From the NCBI GenBank assembly GCA_017301995.1, contig JAFLEH010000014.1:108719-172718 (forward strand): a DNA stretch of 64,000 nt. Direction: 5' to 3'. Below the pieces are notes generated by a model, which saw only the letters and a program-made list of their open reading frames with translations, was not told where the DNA came from and did no database searches. Positions 34,226 through 43,009 of this stretch are shown piece by piece (within the stretch, counting starts at the first letter, position 1; every line of letters starts with the position of its first letter). The stretch comes from Verrucomicrobiota bacterium (lineage in GTDB: Bacteria > Verrucomicrobiota > Verrucomicrobiia > Verrucomicrobiales > Akkermansiaceae). Both the position numbers and the translations under genes were made by a program.

Positions 34226-35791
34226 ATGGACCGATTTTTCCGTAAAGCCCGCAAATGGGTCACCCGCGACCGCAAACCGTCCTCGTTCGAAGATGGGTTG
34301 TGGCAGATCGAAGACCCTGAGATCGACCCCGAACCGGAGCCGGAGCCACCGGTGGAGCTTGAGGCGACACCCGCGCCCCCAACCCCGCCGGATGAAAGCG
34401 AAAGACCCCTCGGATCCGCCGGAATCGCCGCCGATCTGGCGGAACTGATCGGTTCCGGAAAAGTCTCCACCACCGACGAGCAACTCGCAGCCCACGCGTC
34501 CGACAAGTGGTCGGCCAGCCATTTGCCGGATGTCGTCGTGTTCGCCGAGAGCACGGAGGATGTCGCCGCGGTGATGCGCTACGCCCACCAGCACCGCGTG
34601 CCGGTCACCACCCGCGGGGCGGGAGTCGGCTATGTCGGCGGCTGTGTGCCAATCCGCGGAGGGATCGCGCTTTCCACCGCCCGGATGAACAAAATCCTCG
34701 GCGTCCATCCGGAGGACGGCGTCGCCATCGTGCAGCCCGGCGTGATCACCGGAGACCTCCAGAACGCCGCGCGGCAGGTCGGTTGGGAATACCCGCCGGA
34801 TCCGGCCTCGCTCAAGGAATGCTCGATCGGTGGCAATATCGCGACCAATGCCGGCGGCCCGCGCTGCTTGAAATACGGCGTGACCCGCTCGTATGTGTTA
34901 GGGCTTGAAGTGGTGCTCGCCAACGGCCGCGTGCTGCGGACCGGCGGGCGTCTTCACAAGAACAAGACCGGCTTCGATTTCGTCGGCATGTTCACCGGTT
35001 CCGAAGGAATGTTGGGAGTCATCACCGAGGCCACGTTGCGCCTGATCCCCTGCCCCGCCAGCCGCGGGATGCTCGCGGCGGTGTTTCCGGATTTCGCCGC
35101 AGCCGCCGCCGCCGTCCAGGCGATCCTCAACGCGGGCCACCTGCCATCGGCGCTGGAGATTACCGACTCCTTCACGCTCGGCGCCGCGCGCAAGCGCCTC
35201 GGCCCGGACGCGTTTCCGCCGGGGGACGCCTATCTGATCGTGGAAATCGACGGCAGGCCGAAAGCCGTGACGACCGAACTCGGCGAACTCCACCCATTGC
35301 TGGCGGACCTCGGGGCCACGGCGATCGACAGCGCGCCCGACGAAGCGTCCTGCGAACGGATCTGGCAACTGCGCCGGGAGTTTTCCTACGCCCTGCGCGA
35401 CACCGGTCTAACCAAGCTCAACGAGGACATCGTCGTGCCACGATCCAAGCTCGTCCAGCTCGTGGAATTCGCGCGGATGTTGGAAAAGGAAACCGGCATT
35501 GCCATCGCGTGCTTCGGCCACGCGGGGGACGGCAACATCCACACCAACCTGATGGTCGCCGACTACGACACCCCGGAGGGCCGCGAACGGGCCGACGCGG
35601 TGCTTGACATTCTCTTCGCCTGGGTGATGGCCCAGGGCGGCGCGATCACCGGCGAACACGGCGTGGGACTCGCCAAAAAACGCTGGGTGGCGGAGGCGCT
35701 CGGACCGGTCTCCATGGCCGCCCACCGTACCCTCAAGCGGGCCTTCGACCCCCACAACATCCTGAACCCCGGGAAGTTCCTCGACGACTGA
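34226..35791 (+). CDS. FAD-linked 2-hydroxyacid dehydrogenase, GlcD type
   Basis: The 521-residue protein of the vanillyl-alcohol-oxidase fold has an FAD-binding part from about residue 95 (PVTTRGAGVGYVGGCVPI, ECSIGGNIATNAGGPRC, MFTGSEGMLGVITEATL) and a C-terminal domain with the metal/substrate motif GHAGDGNIHTN near residue 432 and GEHGVGLAKK. It resembles glycolate oxidase subunit GlcD and D-lactate dehydrogenases. Residues 1-70 are an unusual N-terminal extension, basic then strongly acidic (EPEPEPPVELE), not seen in typical GlcD. No GlcE/GlcF partners are adjacent. The start is supported by CACCGCCATG, one of several CGCC-ATG starts in the window. Confidence 0.88.
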   Translation: MDRFFRKARKWVTRDRKPSSFEDGLWQIEDPEIDPEPEPEPPVELEATPAPPTPPDESERPLGSAGIAADLAELIGSGKVSTTDEQLAAHASDKWSASHLPDVVVFAESTEDVAAVMRYAHQHRVPVTTRGAGVGYVGGCVPIRGGIALSTARMNKILGVHPEDGVAIVQPGVITGDLQNAARQVGWEYPPDPASLKECSIGGNIATNAGGPRCLKYGVTRSYVLGLEVVLANGRVLRTGGRLHKNKTGFDFVGMFTGSEGMLGVITEATLRLIPCPASRGMLAAVFPDFAAAAAAVQAILNAGHLPSALEITDSFTLGAARKRLGPDAFPPGDAYLIVEIDGRPKAVTTELGELHPLLADLGATAIDSAPDEASCERIWQLRREFSYALRDTGLTKLNEDIVVPRSKLVQLVEFARMLEKETGIAIACFGHAGDGNIHTNLMVADYDTPEGRERADAVLDILFAWVMAQGGAITGEHGVGLAKKRWVAEALGPVSMAAHRTLKRAFDPHNILNPGKFLDD

Positions 35792-35933
35792 GCCCACCGG
35801 ACCGCCTGGAATCTCAAATTTCGGATTTCAATATTCGGCTCTCGGGTTTCAAAAATCGGATTTCTTCGCTGGCCATGGATAGAATCCCCGCGCAAGCTGC
35901 GTTTCCGACTACTGCCAACCCGAATCCATTCCC

Positions 35934-37727
35934 GTGCTCGAACTCAAAGACGTCTGCTTCACCATCCGCAAGGACGGCACCGAGGTCAACCTGGTTGACC
36001 GCGTCTCGCTCAAAGTCCCCAAAGGCCACTTCATGGCCATCGTGGGACCGTCGGGCTGCGGCAAAACCACGCTGCTGAAAACCATCGCCGGGCTCAATCC
36101 GGAATCGGCGGGCGGGCTGTATTGGGACGGCCGGAATCTCTCCGAAGACGGCGATTTCCTGCCTTCCGAAATCGGCTATGTGCCGCAGTTTTCCATCGCC
36201 TATGATCCGCTGACCGTGGACGAATCGGTGGAGGCCGCCACCCGCCTGCGGGTCCGCTGCCGCAATACCACCGAGCTGGACCACCGGATCGACAAAGTGC
36301 TCGAGGAAACCGGCCTGAGCGCCATCGCGGATCGGCCGGTAAAGGTGCTTTCGGGTGGCCAGAAACGTCGGCTGGGGCTGGCGATGGAGTTGGTTTCCGA
36401 CCCGAAGATCCTGTTGTGCGACGAAGTGACGTCCGGTCTCGATCCGCGATCCGAGCGTGAGATCGTCCGGCTGCTGCACGACCTGTCCCGCAAGGACGGG
36501 CGGATCGTGTTGTCCGTGACCCACTCGCTGGCGCATCTCGAGTTGTATGATTCCATCCTCGTGCTGCACGAGGGCACCCTGGCCTTCCATGGACCGCCGG
36601 AGAAACTGACCCACTACTTTTCCGTGAAGGACAGCGAGGAGGTCTATCCGCGCTTGGCCACCCAGACCGCGGAACGGTGGCAGTCGTCGTGGCAGAAACA
36701 CGGGCCGTCCTACTACAAGATGCTCGAACACAACCGCGAGCTGCTCATTTCCAGCGGCAGCCTGCACCTGCCGGCCGACCAACCGCCCGCCCAGGAACGA
36801 TCCGCCCCGGAACCGGAAAACGAGGGCGAAAAGGAAACCGCCCCGCCGCCGGCATCCGCCGCCACCACCCTGCCGATGCCGGGGTTTTTCAGCCAGTTTT
36901 CCACCCTCCTCTCGCGCCGCTGGCGGATCTTTTTCCGCGACCGCGCCCAAGTGGCTCTCCAACTGGCCATCCTCATCTGTTTCCCGATCCTCGTCACCCT
37001 CTTCAGCGACAAGGCGGCAGGCAATATCCGCCGGTTCTCGGACACCCGCCAGACCGATCTATCCGTCGAGATCCAGGAGCAGCAGAACGTCCGCGCCGAT
37101 CAGGCGAAAGTGGGCTCCGCGGTCTCCGGGATCATCATGTTCCAAGTGGTGCTGCTGGCTCTGATGGGATCTAACAACTCCGCGCGGGAAATCGCCGGCG
37201 AACGTCCGATCTACGAGAAGGAACGCTTCGCGGGACTCCGGCCATCGGCCTATCTGGCTTCAAAAGTGGCGTTCCTCGCCTGCCTGGTCATCGCCCAATC
37301 GCTGTGGATGGCGTATTTCGTGAATTTCTTCGGGCAGTTCCGCGGGGATTTCATGTATCACGCCGGGTTCCTTTTATTGATCAACGCCTCGATGACCGCG
37401 ATCTGCCTGGCCATTTCGGCGATGATGCGCACCGCCGAACAAGCCTCGCTGATGTCGATCTATCTGGTGGGATTCCAGCTTCCGCTGTCCGGTTCGGTGC
37501 TCGCGCTGCCGGAAAGCATCGACGCCTTCACCCGCCCGTTCATCTCCGCCTATTGGGCATGGTCGGGATCGGTCGAATCGCTTCAGACGCAGGTCCATGA
37601 CGCCGTGAAGTCGGTGATCGACACCTCGCTCACCGCAAGGACCTCCTGCTACTACACCCTCGCCGCGCACGTCGCCGTGGGCCTGATCATCGCCTGGGCC
37701 GGCGCGCGCAGGCCGCAGTGGGATTGA
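35934..37727 (+). CDS. ABC half-transporter, ATPase fused to ABC-2 permease (ABCG-like)
   Basis: The 597-residue fusion has an N-terminal ATPase with Walker A GPSGCGKT (residues 38-45), signature LSGGQKRRL (about 139) and Walker B ILLCDEVTSGLD. A linker rich in Pro and Glu follows (about 280-310), then an ABC-2 membrane domain with about six transmembrane helices (335-590). This ATPase-first order is that of ABCG/White half transporters, which act as dimers to export lipids or hydrophobic compounds. It starts with GTG; no Shine-Dalgarno sequence is seen. The 142-base gap upstream contains an AT-rich stretch built of TTTCGGATTTC words. The substrate is unknown. Confidence 0.88.
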   Translation: MLELKDVCFTIRKDGTEVNLVDRVSLKVPKGHFMAIVGPSGCGKTTLLKTIAGLNPESAGGLYWDGRNLSEDGDFLPSEIGYVPQFSIAYDPLTVDESVEAATRLRVRCRNTTELDHRIDKVLEETGLSAIADRPVKVLSGGQKRRLGLAMELVSDPKILLCDEVTSGLDPRSEREIVRLLHDLSRKDGRIVLSVTHSLAHLELYDSILVLHEGTLAFHGPPEKLTHYFSVKDSEEVYPRLATQTAERWQSSWQKHGPSYYKMLEHNRELLISSGSLHLPADQPPAQERSAPEPENEGEKETAPPPASAATTLPMPGFFSQFSTLLSRRWRIFFRDRAQVALQLAILICFPILVTLFSDKAAGNIRRFSDTRQTDLSVEIQEQQNVRADQAKVGSAVSGIIMFQVVLLALMGSNNSAREIAGERPIYEKERFAGLRPSAYLASKVAFLACLVIAQSLWMAYFVNFFGQFRGDFMYHAGFLLLINASMTAICLAISAMMRTAEQASLMSIYLVGFQLPLSGSVLALPESIDAFTRPFISAYWAWSGSVESLQTQVHDAVKSVIDTSLTARTSCYYTLAAHVAVGLIIAWAGARRPQWD

Positions 37728-37845
37728 GCGGAGAATTCGCTTGCCCCGGCGGACCGGATTTGCTTGAATGCCATCTGACGAAACGATCCGGAGCCTCTCC
37801 GGGCCTTCCCGCTCCGGTGTCCCGAACCCATCCATCGGTAGAGCC

Positions 37846-38508
37846 ATGAAAAAGACCCTCATCGCAGCCGCCATCCTGGCCTTGCTAACAACGGTCGTTT
37901 GCATCGACCGGATCACCTCGACCGCCAATCCGCGGCAGAGCGGCAACACCAGGCCGGTTGCGACGCTGTTCTCCAGGCTCGGTTCCGAAAACGAACCAGC
38001 CGTGGCCGCAAGGCCCGGAGATCGGAAGAAGGCGGCAGGAGCCACACCCGCCTCGTTTCAACCGGGCGATTCCGGCCGGGAACTCCGCCGGGAAACCGTC
38101 CCGACCCGGGAAAGCCAGAACCCCGGGGAGAATACCCAAACCCCATCTGGCGTTAGAACAGGTTCCCCTCCGGGCGCCGTTCTTCCGATGGAACTCGTGA
38201 TCGAAACCACCGATTCCGGCCGGGAACTGCAATCGACGTTTTCCAACAAATCTCCGTTGCTCATCGCCATCCGCTATGATGGCGAGTTGTTCAGATTGGA
38301 ACGCTGGATGAGCAAAACCCTCGATGTCGCGGCGAAACCCGCCTCGCTCGATGTCTTCGTCTGGGGAATCGTCAACGGCCGGGAGGAATGGCAAGCGGTC
38401 TATGCGACCCTGCTTGATCCCAAACCCGGCGCGCTCCACCTCCCACTGGAGTTCCAAGGCACTCCGGTGAAACCCGCCGGCCCACCGCCGACGGATGAGG
38501 AACCATGA
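37846..38508 (+). CDS. Hypothetical exported or anchored protein
   Basis: The 220-residue protein has an N-terminal hydrophobic segment (KKTLIAAAILALLTTVVC), a low-complexity polar linker rich in Pro, Arg, Thr and Gly (about residues 25-110), and a compact C-terminal domain (VIETTDSGRELQSTFSNKSP, LDVFVWGIVNGREEWQAVY). The Cys in TTVVCIDR could be a lipobox-like position but lacks the usual preceding residues. No family is recognised. ATG 37846 is preferred over an in-frame ATG at 37768 because it places the hydrophobic segment at the N-terminus; GGTAGAG precedes it. It is the first of three unknown envelope genes on the plus strand. Confidence 0.65.
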   Translation: MKKTLIAAAILALLTTVVCIDRITSTANPRQSGNTRPVATLFSRLGSENEPAVAARPGDRKKAAGATPASFQPGDSGRELRRETVPTRESQNPGENTQTPSGVRTGSPPGAVLPMELVIETTDSGRELQSTFSNKSPLLIAIRYDGELFRLERWMSKTLDVAAKPASLDVFVWGIVNGREEWQAVYATLLDPKPGALHLPLEFQGTPVKPAGPPPTDEEP

Positions 38509-38550
38509 CCCCGTCTCGGACAGGCCCGCGTTCCCGTCGGCAGGAGAACG

Positions 38551-38615
38551 AAACCGGCACGAAAGGGCCATTCCCGGCGATCCTTTGCCCGCCCCGATTT
38601 CGTGCTGGTTTTTTT
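38551..38615 (+). terminator. Stem-loop followed by T7
   Basis: Arms 38551-38564 and 38598-38611 pair over 14 positions (13 Watson-Crick and one G-T), and TTTTTTT runs through 38609-38615. The 33-base loop contains a further GGGC/GCCC pairing. This is the clearest Rho-independent-type structure in the window. It separates the 220-residue protein gene from the next two genes and would end transcription upstream, or attenuate it. Confidence 0.6.
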
Positions 38616-38670
38616 CCCATGCGCGGCTAAGTTTCCCCGTCCACGCACTTTCCCAATCCTCTTACCCGCC

Positions 38671-39075
38671 ATGGCCCGTCGCGCTAGTTCCAGTTTGCAT
38701 CCCGGCGTTTTCATCGGAATCGCCGCCGCGGTAGTCGTCGCCGTCATCGGTGGCAAGTCGCTCATCAAGAAGAAACCCGCCGGTTTCGGAAACGTCAACC
38801 CGCTGGATGTGAAGGAGTTTCTCGACAACGGCAACAGCCTGCGCGGCAACGAATACTCGGTGGAGGGCAAGATCGACGACAAGCTCCGCTGGACCGCTTC
38901 CCGCGGCCAGGCGGTCAGCCTCAGGGTCAAAACCGAGGGCGGCGAGGAGCTGATCCCCATCGAAATCCCACCGGATTTCAACAATCTGAATGTCGAGCGC
39001 GAACAGCGCTATGCGATGCGGATCAAAGTCCGCCAGGGTGGCATTCCGGTAGCCACCGCCATCAACCGGCTCTAA
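38671..39075 (+). CDS. Small anchored protein with a predicted beta-domain
   Basis: The 134-residue protein has one transmembrane segment (residues 11-29, GVFIGIAAAVVVAVIGGKS), a basic turn, and a beta-strand-rich domain of about 95 residues (EYSVEGKIDDKLRW, AVSLRVKTEGGEELIPIEIP, YAMRIKVRQGGIPVATAI) that looks like a small OB-type barrel. No family is assigned. The ATG is set by CCGCCATGG and by the transmembrane segment. It ends 18 bases before the next gene, so the two are likely cotranscribed and may form an envelope complex. Confidence 0.72.
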   Translation: MARRASSSLHPGVFIGIAAAVVVAVIGGKSLIKKKPAGFGNVNPLDVKEFLDNGNSLRGNEYSVEGKIDDKLRWTASRGQAVSLRVKTEGGEELIPIEIPPDFNNLNVEREQRYAMRIKVRQGGIPVATAINRL

Positions 39076-39093
39076 CACCGAACGCACTCCGCC

Positions 39094-41049
39094 ATGAAAT
39101 CCACTCCGATTCTTTTCCTGCTGGGTGCCGCGCTCGCGAGCGGCCAGGTCTATGTTCCCCAAGGCGGGCAGCCTCCCGCGCAAGGAGGAGGCACCCCCAC
39201 CGATACGGTGGTGACCCAAAAGCCCCAACAGCAGCCCGCCAGCCCCTTCGGCCAGGAAATCCCGATGCTCGACCCCTCGGCCGAAACCATCACCATCGGC
39301 GGCGTCACCGTGCCGCTCGGCGACAACCGGTTGCTCAAGGCCCGCTTCGAGAAATACCTGAGCCAACCGCCGGAAAGCGACGAGGCCGCCGCCCAATACC
39401 GCAAGGACATCGCCGAGATCATCGCCACGGTTTCCCCCTTCCACAAGCCGGCGCCGAATCTCTACGACGCCTTCCAAATCCTTCCCCGGGCCTCCACCTA
39501 TCCGGGCGACGCCAACATCTGCGGCAACCTCGCGGAGGCGGTTTACATGGCCATGCTTTCCAAACAGGATATCGCCGGCCTCAAAAAGCTCAACGAGTCG
39601 ATCGAACTTGAGAAAAAGGATATCCAGCGCGAGGCCGACTGGGCGGCGCGACATGAGAAAGCCCCTGGCGTGGCACCGGCCGCGCAACCCGCCCAAGGAG
39701 GAAACAACCGCGGCGGCGGCAACGGGCGCCCGCAAAATGCCAATCAGGGCAACAACCCGGGCGCAGGCAACCAGTCGCTCAAATACGCCGACACCCTCCG
39801 CCGCATCGTTGAAATCGAGGCCCTCAAGAAAGCCAACATCATCCGCACCGAGGCGCAGACGATCAAGACCAAGGCCCAATATCAGGTCAATATGGTCCAG
39901 TGGTTCATGCAACGGCGCTTCGAGCACGTCCTGATGGCCGCCCGCTTCTACAACCAGATCTGGAAAGACGGCGACACCACCCTGCGCATCGACAAAGGCT
40001 CCGATGTCGCGAAGCTGTTCTCCGAGTCGATGGGCGTGAGCCCCACCGTTTCCTCGTTGGACTCGCTTTCCAACGAAGCCATCCGCGAGGCGGACAAGTA
40101 CATCGAAGCGTTCAACCTGATGCTCGACCGAGGCGAACTCCACACCGCCTCCCAGCGGCTGATGGAAGCCTTCGCCGTCGGTGAATTCCTCGCTCCCGTG
40201 GCCACACTTCCGTTGGAGAAGAAACTCAGGGTGCTCAATTACACCCGCGACCTCAACGAGGTGTACGGCTCGCTCCAGGCGCGCGATTTCACCAAAGCCA
40301 AGGAACTCGCCGACCGCTTGAAGTCCCAGGCGAAGGATTTCCCCTCATCCAAGATGGACGGCGCCATCGCCGGCTACACGCTCGCTTCCGACCTCGCCAT
40401 CGAGGAGGCCAAGGCCCATCTCGCAGCCAAGGAAAACGACAAGGCCGCCGAGAAGATCGGCACCGCCACGCAAATCTGGCCCACCAATCCCAAACTCAAC
40501 GAGTTCCGCAAGCTGATCACCGATTCGGCCCCGATGCTCACCGCCCGCAACGATTTCGACCGCCTCCTCAGCGAAGGCAACTACCGCGAGATCGCCAAGC
40601 GCCAATACGAATTCGCGCCCACCATCCAGGGCGACGCCAAGCGCGAAGACGCCTTCAAGCAAATCATCGGCAATCTGACGAAAATCGAAACCGCCATCGG
40701 CAAGGCCGCGGAATTCAGCAAAGCGGGACAAAAAGAAGCCGCTTGGGAACAACTCTACTCGCTCCGCGAGCAATTCCCCGACGACCCGAAACTCGGCCAC
40801 GAACTCGAAGGCCTTGCCCCGGACGTCGCCAATTTCACCCGCGCGCTCACCCGCGCCAAACAATTCGAAAGCCGGACCCCGAAACAAACCGGCAGCGCCC
40901 TCGCGTGGTACCTGAAAGCGCGCGACATCTATCCGAAGAGCGAACTCGCCGAGGCCGGCATCAAACGCCTTCTCGACGATATCATCCTCGACGACTCCGC
41001 CCGCGCGCCCGAGTCCGAAACCGCCGACAATCTCCCCGCGGAAAACTGA
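39094..41049 (+). CDS. Periplasmic TPR-like helical repeat protein
   Basis: The 651-residue protein has a signal peptide (MKSTPILFLLGAALASGQ), a Pro/Gln-rich spacer (to about residue 55), a helical body interrupted by a Gly/Asn/Gln-rich linker (about 190-228), and a C-terminal half of helix-turn-helix units resembling tetratricopeptide repeats (e.g. AKAHLAAKENDKAAEKIGTA, SALAWYLKARDIYPKSELAE). It is probably a periplasmic scaffold. It lies 18 bases downstream of the small anchored protein. No catalytic motif is seen. Its start is CTCCGCCATG without a Shine-Dalgarno sequence. GTTAG/CTAAC is absent from this gene, unlike most others. Confidence 0.72.
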   Translation: MKSTPILFLLGAALASGQVYVPQGGQPPAQGGGTPTDTVVTQKPQQQPASPFGQEIPMLDPSAETITIGGVTVPLGDNRLLKARFEKYLSQPPESDEAAAQYRKDIAEIIATVSPFHKPAPNLYDAFQILPRASTYPGDANICGNLAEAVYMAMLSKQDIAGLKKLNESIELEKKDIQREADWAARHEKAPGVAPAAQPAQGGNNRGGGNGRPQNANQGNNPGAGNQSLKYADTLRRIVEIEALKKANIIRTEAQTIKTKAQYQVNMVQWFMQRRFEHVLMAARFYNQIWKDGDTTLRIDKGSDVAKLFSESMGVSPTVSSLDSLSNEAIREADKYIEAFNLMLDRGELHTASQRLMEAFAVGEFLAPVATLPLEKKLRVLNYTRDLNEVYGSLQARDFTKAKELADRLKSQAKDFPSSKMDGAIAGYTLASDLAIEEAKAHLAAKENDKAAEKIGTATQIWPTNPKLNEFRKLITDSAPMLTARNDFDRLLSEGNYREIAKRQYEFAPTIQGDAKREDAFKQIIGNLTKIETAIGKAAEFSKAGQKEAAWEQLYSLREQFPDDPKLGHELEGLAPDVANFTRALTRAKQFESRTPKQTGSALAWYLKARDIYPKSELAEAGIKRLLDDIILDDSARAPESETADNLPAEN

Positions 41050-41152
41050 ACCGGCGACGCTCCGTTAGATTCCTGGCGATCCCGATCTTCCATCGGATCC
41101 ATGGCGCGCGGCCCCACCGTGCCGCCGAGTCCGCGCACAATCGGGAATCCCT

Positions 41153-41173
41153 GATAACCGATAACCGACAACC
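41153..41173. repeat. Short tandem repeat GATAACC x3
   Basis: Two perfect copies of GATAACC and one with a single change (GACAACC) lie between the convergent TPR-like gene and the siroheme decarboxylase gene. The rest of this 131-base gap shows nothing else recognisable. Confidence 0.6.
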
Positions 41174-41180
41174 GCATCCA

Positions 41181-42224
41181 TCACCCCACCACCTGCCGCT
41201 CCCACTCGGCCTCGGCGTCCGTGAAATAGCGGACCCGCACTTTTTTGTATTCCTTGGTGGAAAACAGCGCCTGCCAGTCGGTTAGACCGGTGGCTTCGGA
41301 AATGGCTGCCAGCGTTTGGCGGCATTCGTCCTCGCTTTTGCCGTGAACCATGGTGAACAGATTGTAGGCCCAATCGGGATAGCTCGGCCGCTCGTAGCAG
41401 TGGCTGACCGCGCGGAATCCGGCCATCACGGCGCCGATCCGCTCCAGTTCCGCCGGGTTGCCTTGCGGACCGGCCCACACGCCCATCGCGTTGGCGCCGA
41501 ATCCGGCCTTGCGGTGGTGCAGCACCGCCGCGAACCGCCGCATCCGGCCGCTGGCCAGAAACGCCGCGTGCATTTCCCGCAGATCCTCAAACGACACCCC
41601 CAACTCGGCCGCCAGCGCCACAAACGGCTCCGGCACCACCGCCAAATCCCGCTGCATCGCCCGCACAAACGCGATCTCGGTTTCGGTCAGCACCTTCGTT
41701 TCCGTCCGGTTCTTTTCGCTGTACGCCGGAGCGGCCTGATCGTCGGGGCGCGAATCGCCTTCCACATCGAACCGAACACCGATCTTGTGCAGCTTGAGGG
41801 TCGGCAGCAAACGGGTGGATATGGCCCCGGAACGCTCGTGCAGCACCTTGACCGTGCCTTCCAGCCCCAGCTTGCTCGTCGGCGGAATGGCGATGGTGTA
41901 CCACAGGTTGAACTCGTGGTTGCGCAGGTAATTGTGGCTCACGCCGGGATGTCCGGACACCACCGCGGCCGCCTCGTCCACCCGCTCCGGGTCCACCTTG
42001 GCCGCCACCAGACTGGATGCGTAGCCGAGGCTCCGGGTGTCGAATATCGCACTGATCTGGCGGATGATCCGCTCCGATTTCAACCGGGTGATCCGCTCGA
42101 TCACATCGTCCTCAGTGATGCCGCAGCGTTCGCCAAGCTCGGCGAACGGACGTTCACTACACGGCACGGCCTCTTGCAGGCGGCCTAACAAAGTTGCATC
42201 GGTGGGATCGGAAACGGCTGACAT
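41181..42224 (-). CDS. Fused siroheme decarboxylase (AhbA-AhbB, Lrp/AsnC-like fold)
   Basis: The 347-residue protein has two Lrp/AsnC-like units in tandem, each a winged-helix part followed by a ferredoxin-like domain. The first half contains GVSHNYLRNHEFNLWYTI and the second AVSHCYERPSYPDWAYNLFTMVHG, which match the signatures of AhbA and AhbB (NirD/L, NirG/H). These normally separate proteins decarboxylate siroheme to didecarboxysiroheme on the way to heme or heme d1. Here they are joined through a polar linker (about residues 155-180). No other heme-pathway or nitrite reductase gene is nearby. A DNA-binding Lrp regulator is the alternative, but the NHEFNLW and YPDW motifs favour the enzyme. 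Confidence 0.82.
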   Translation of the reverse strand: MSAVSDPTDATLLGRLQEAVPCSERPFAELGERCGITEDDVIERITRLKSERIIRQISAIFDTRSLGYASSLVAAKVDPERVDEAAAVVSGHPGVSHNYLRNHEFNLWYTIAIPPTSKLGLEGTVKVLHERSGAISTRLLPTLKLHKIGVRFDVEGDSRPDDQAAPAYSEKNRTETKVLTETEIAFVRAMQRDLAVVPEPFVALAAELGVSFEDLREMHAAFLASGRMRRFAAVLHHRKAGFGANAMGVWAGPQGNPAELERIGAVMAGFRAVSHCYERPSYPDWAYNLFTMVHGKSEDECRQTLAAISEATGLTDWQALFSTKEYKKVRVRYFTDAEAEWERQVVG

Positions 42225-42281
42225 CGTGCCGCGGAGTCAAGCCGCCGCCGCCGGTGATGGGAAGCCCAAAATGCCGGAGCC

Positions 42282-42818
42282 TCAGGCCATGATGCCGGCC
42301 GCCACTTCCGAGGCCACCTGATCGCCGGCAAGGAGTTTCACCAGCGCCAGCCCGAAGTCCACCGCGGTGCCCGGCCCGCGAGAGGTCACCACCGGCCCGT
42401 CCGCCACCACCCGTCCGTCGGTCACGCCGGGAAGCTCGCCATGCACGCTGAAGTGCGCCGTAAACGCCCGACCTTCCAAGATTCCAGCCTCTTTCAGGAT
42501 CAGCGGTGCCGCGCAAATCGCCGCCACCGTCCGACCGGATTGGTGGAATTCCCTCGCCAGAGAAACCGCCCGACCGTCCTTGAGCAAATCCATCACTCCC
42601 GGTCCGCCCGGGATCATCAGGACATCGAAATCCTCCGGTTTTACGGCGGAAAATTCCGCATCCGGCAGCAACCGGATGCCACCCCGCCCCGTCGCGGTTC
42701 CGCCGTCCCACGTCACCATCACCACCTCCACCCCGCCGCGGCGCAGCAGATTCACCGGAGTCACCAATTCGGTTTCCTCGAAACCGTCCGTCACCAGACA
42801 CAAAACGCGCTTTTTCAT
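42282..42818 (-). CDS. DJ-1/PfpI-family protein
   Basis: The 178-residue single-domain protein begins with VLCLVTDGFEETELVTPVNLLRRGG, carrying the conserved Glu, and has the nucleophile-elbow cysteine Cys102 in AAICAAPLILKEAG. The family includes DJ-1/YajL-type deglycase or chaperone proteins; the exact activity is debated. It lies 57 bases upstream of the siroheme decarboxylase gene on the same strand, so the two may be cotranscribed. Confidence 0.9.
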   Translation of the reverse strand: MKKRVLCLVTDGFEETELVTPVNLLRRGGVEVVMVTWDGGTATGRGGIRLLPDAEFSAVKPEDFDVLMIPGGPGVMDLLKDGRAVSLAREFHQSGRTVAAICAAPLILKEAGILEGRAFTAHFSVHGELPGVTDGRVVADGPVVTSRGPGTAVDFGLALVKLLAGDQVASEVAAGIMA

Positions 42819-42910
42819 GGTGCGAGAACCCTACCACCGCCCGCCCCACCGCGCAAGCCTGCCATTTCCAACTGGAAATCGCGGGAGGTCGGGCGTATTC
42901 TGACGCCGCC

Positions 42911-43009
42911 ATGAGCGGCAAACCCTTCATCCGCGTTACCCTAACGACAAGAAGCGATCCACGGATCGCGTGCCGCCCCAACAATCTAACACCACCCTCC
43001 GCCTCATGA
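42911..43009 (+). CDS. Possible 32-residue leader ORF overlapping the sulP start
   Basis: An ATG at 42911, preceded by GCCGCC, opens a 32-codon frame ending TGA at 43007-43009, which overlaps the ATG of the transporter gene as ATGA. Such an overlap is typical of translational coupling. The peptide is rich in Thr, Pro, Ser and Arg and matches nothing I know; the frame may be fortuitous. Confidence 0.3.
   Translation: MSGKPFIRVTLTTRSDPRIACRPNNLTPPSAS

Noticed and set aside
38662..40143. 493-codon minus-strand open frame
   Set aside because: It is antisense to the small anchored and TPR-like genes, whose signal peptide and repeats make the plus strand the coding one.
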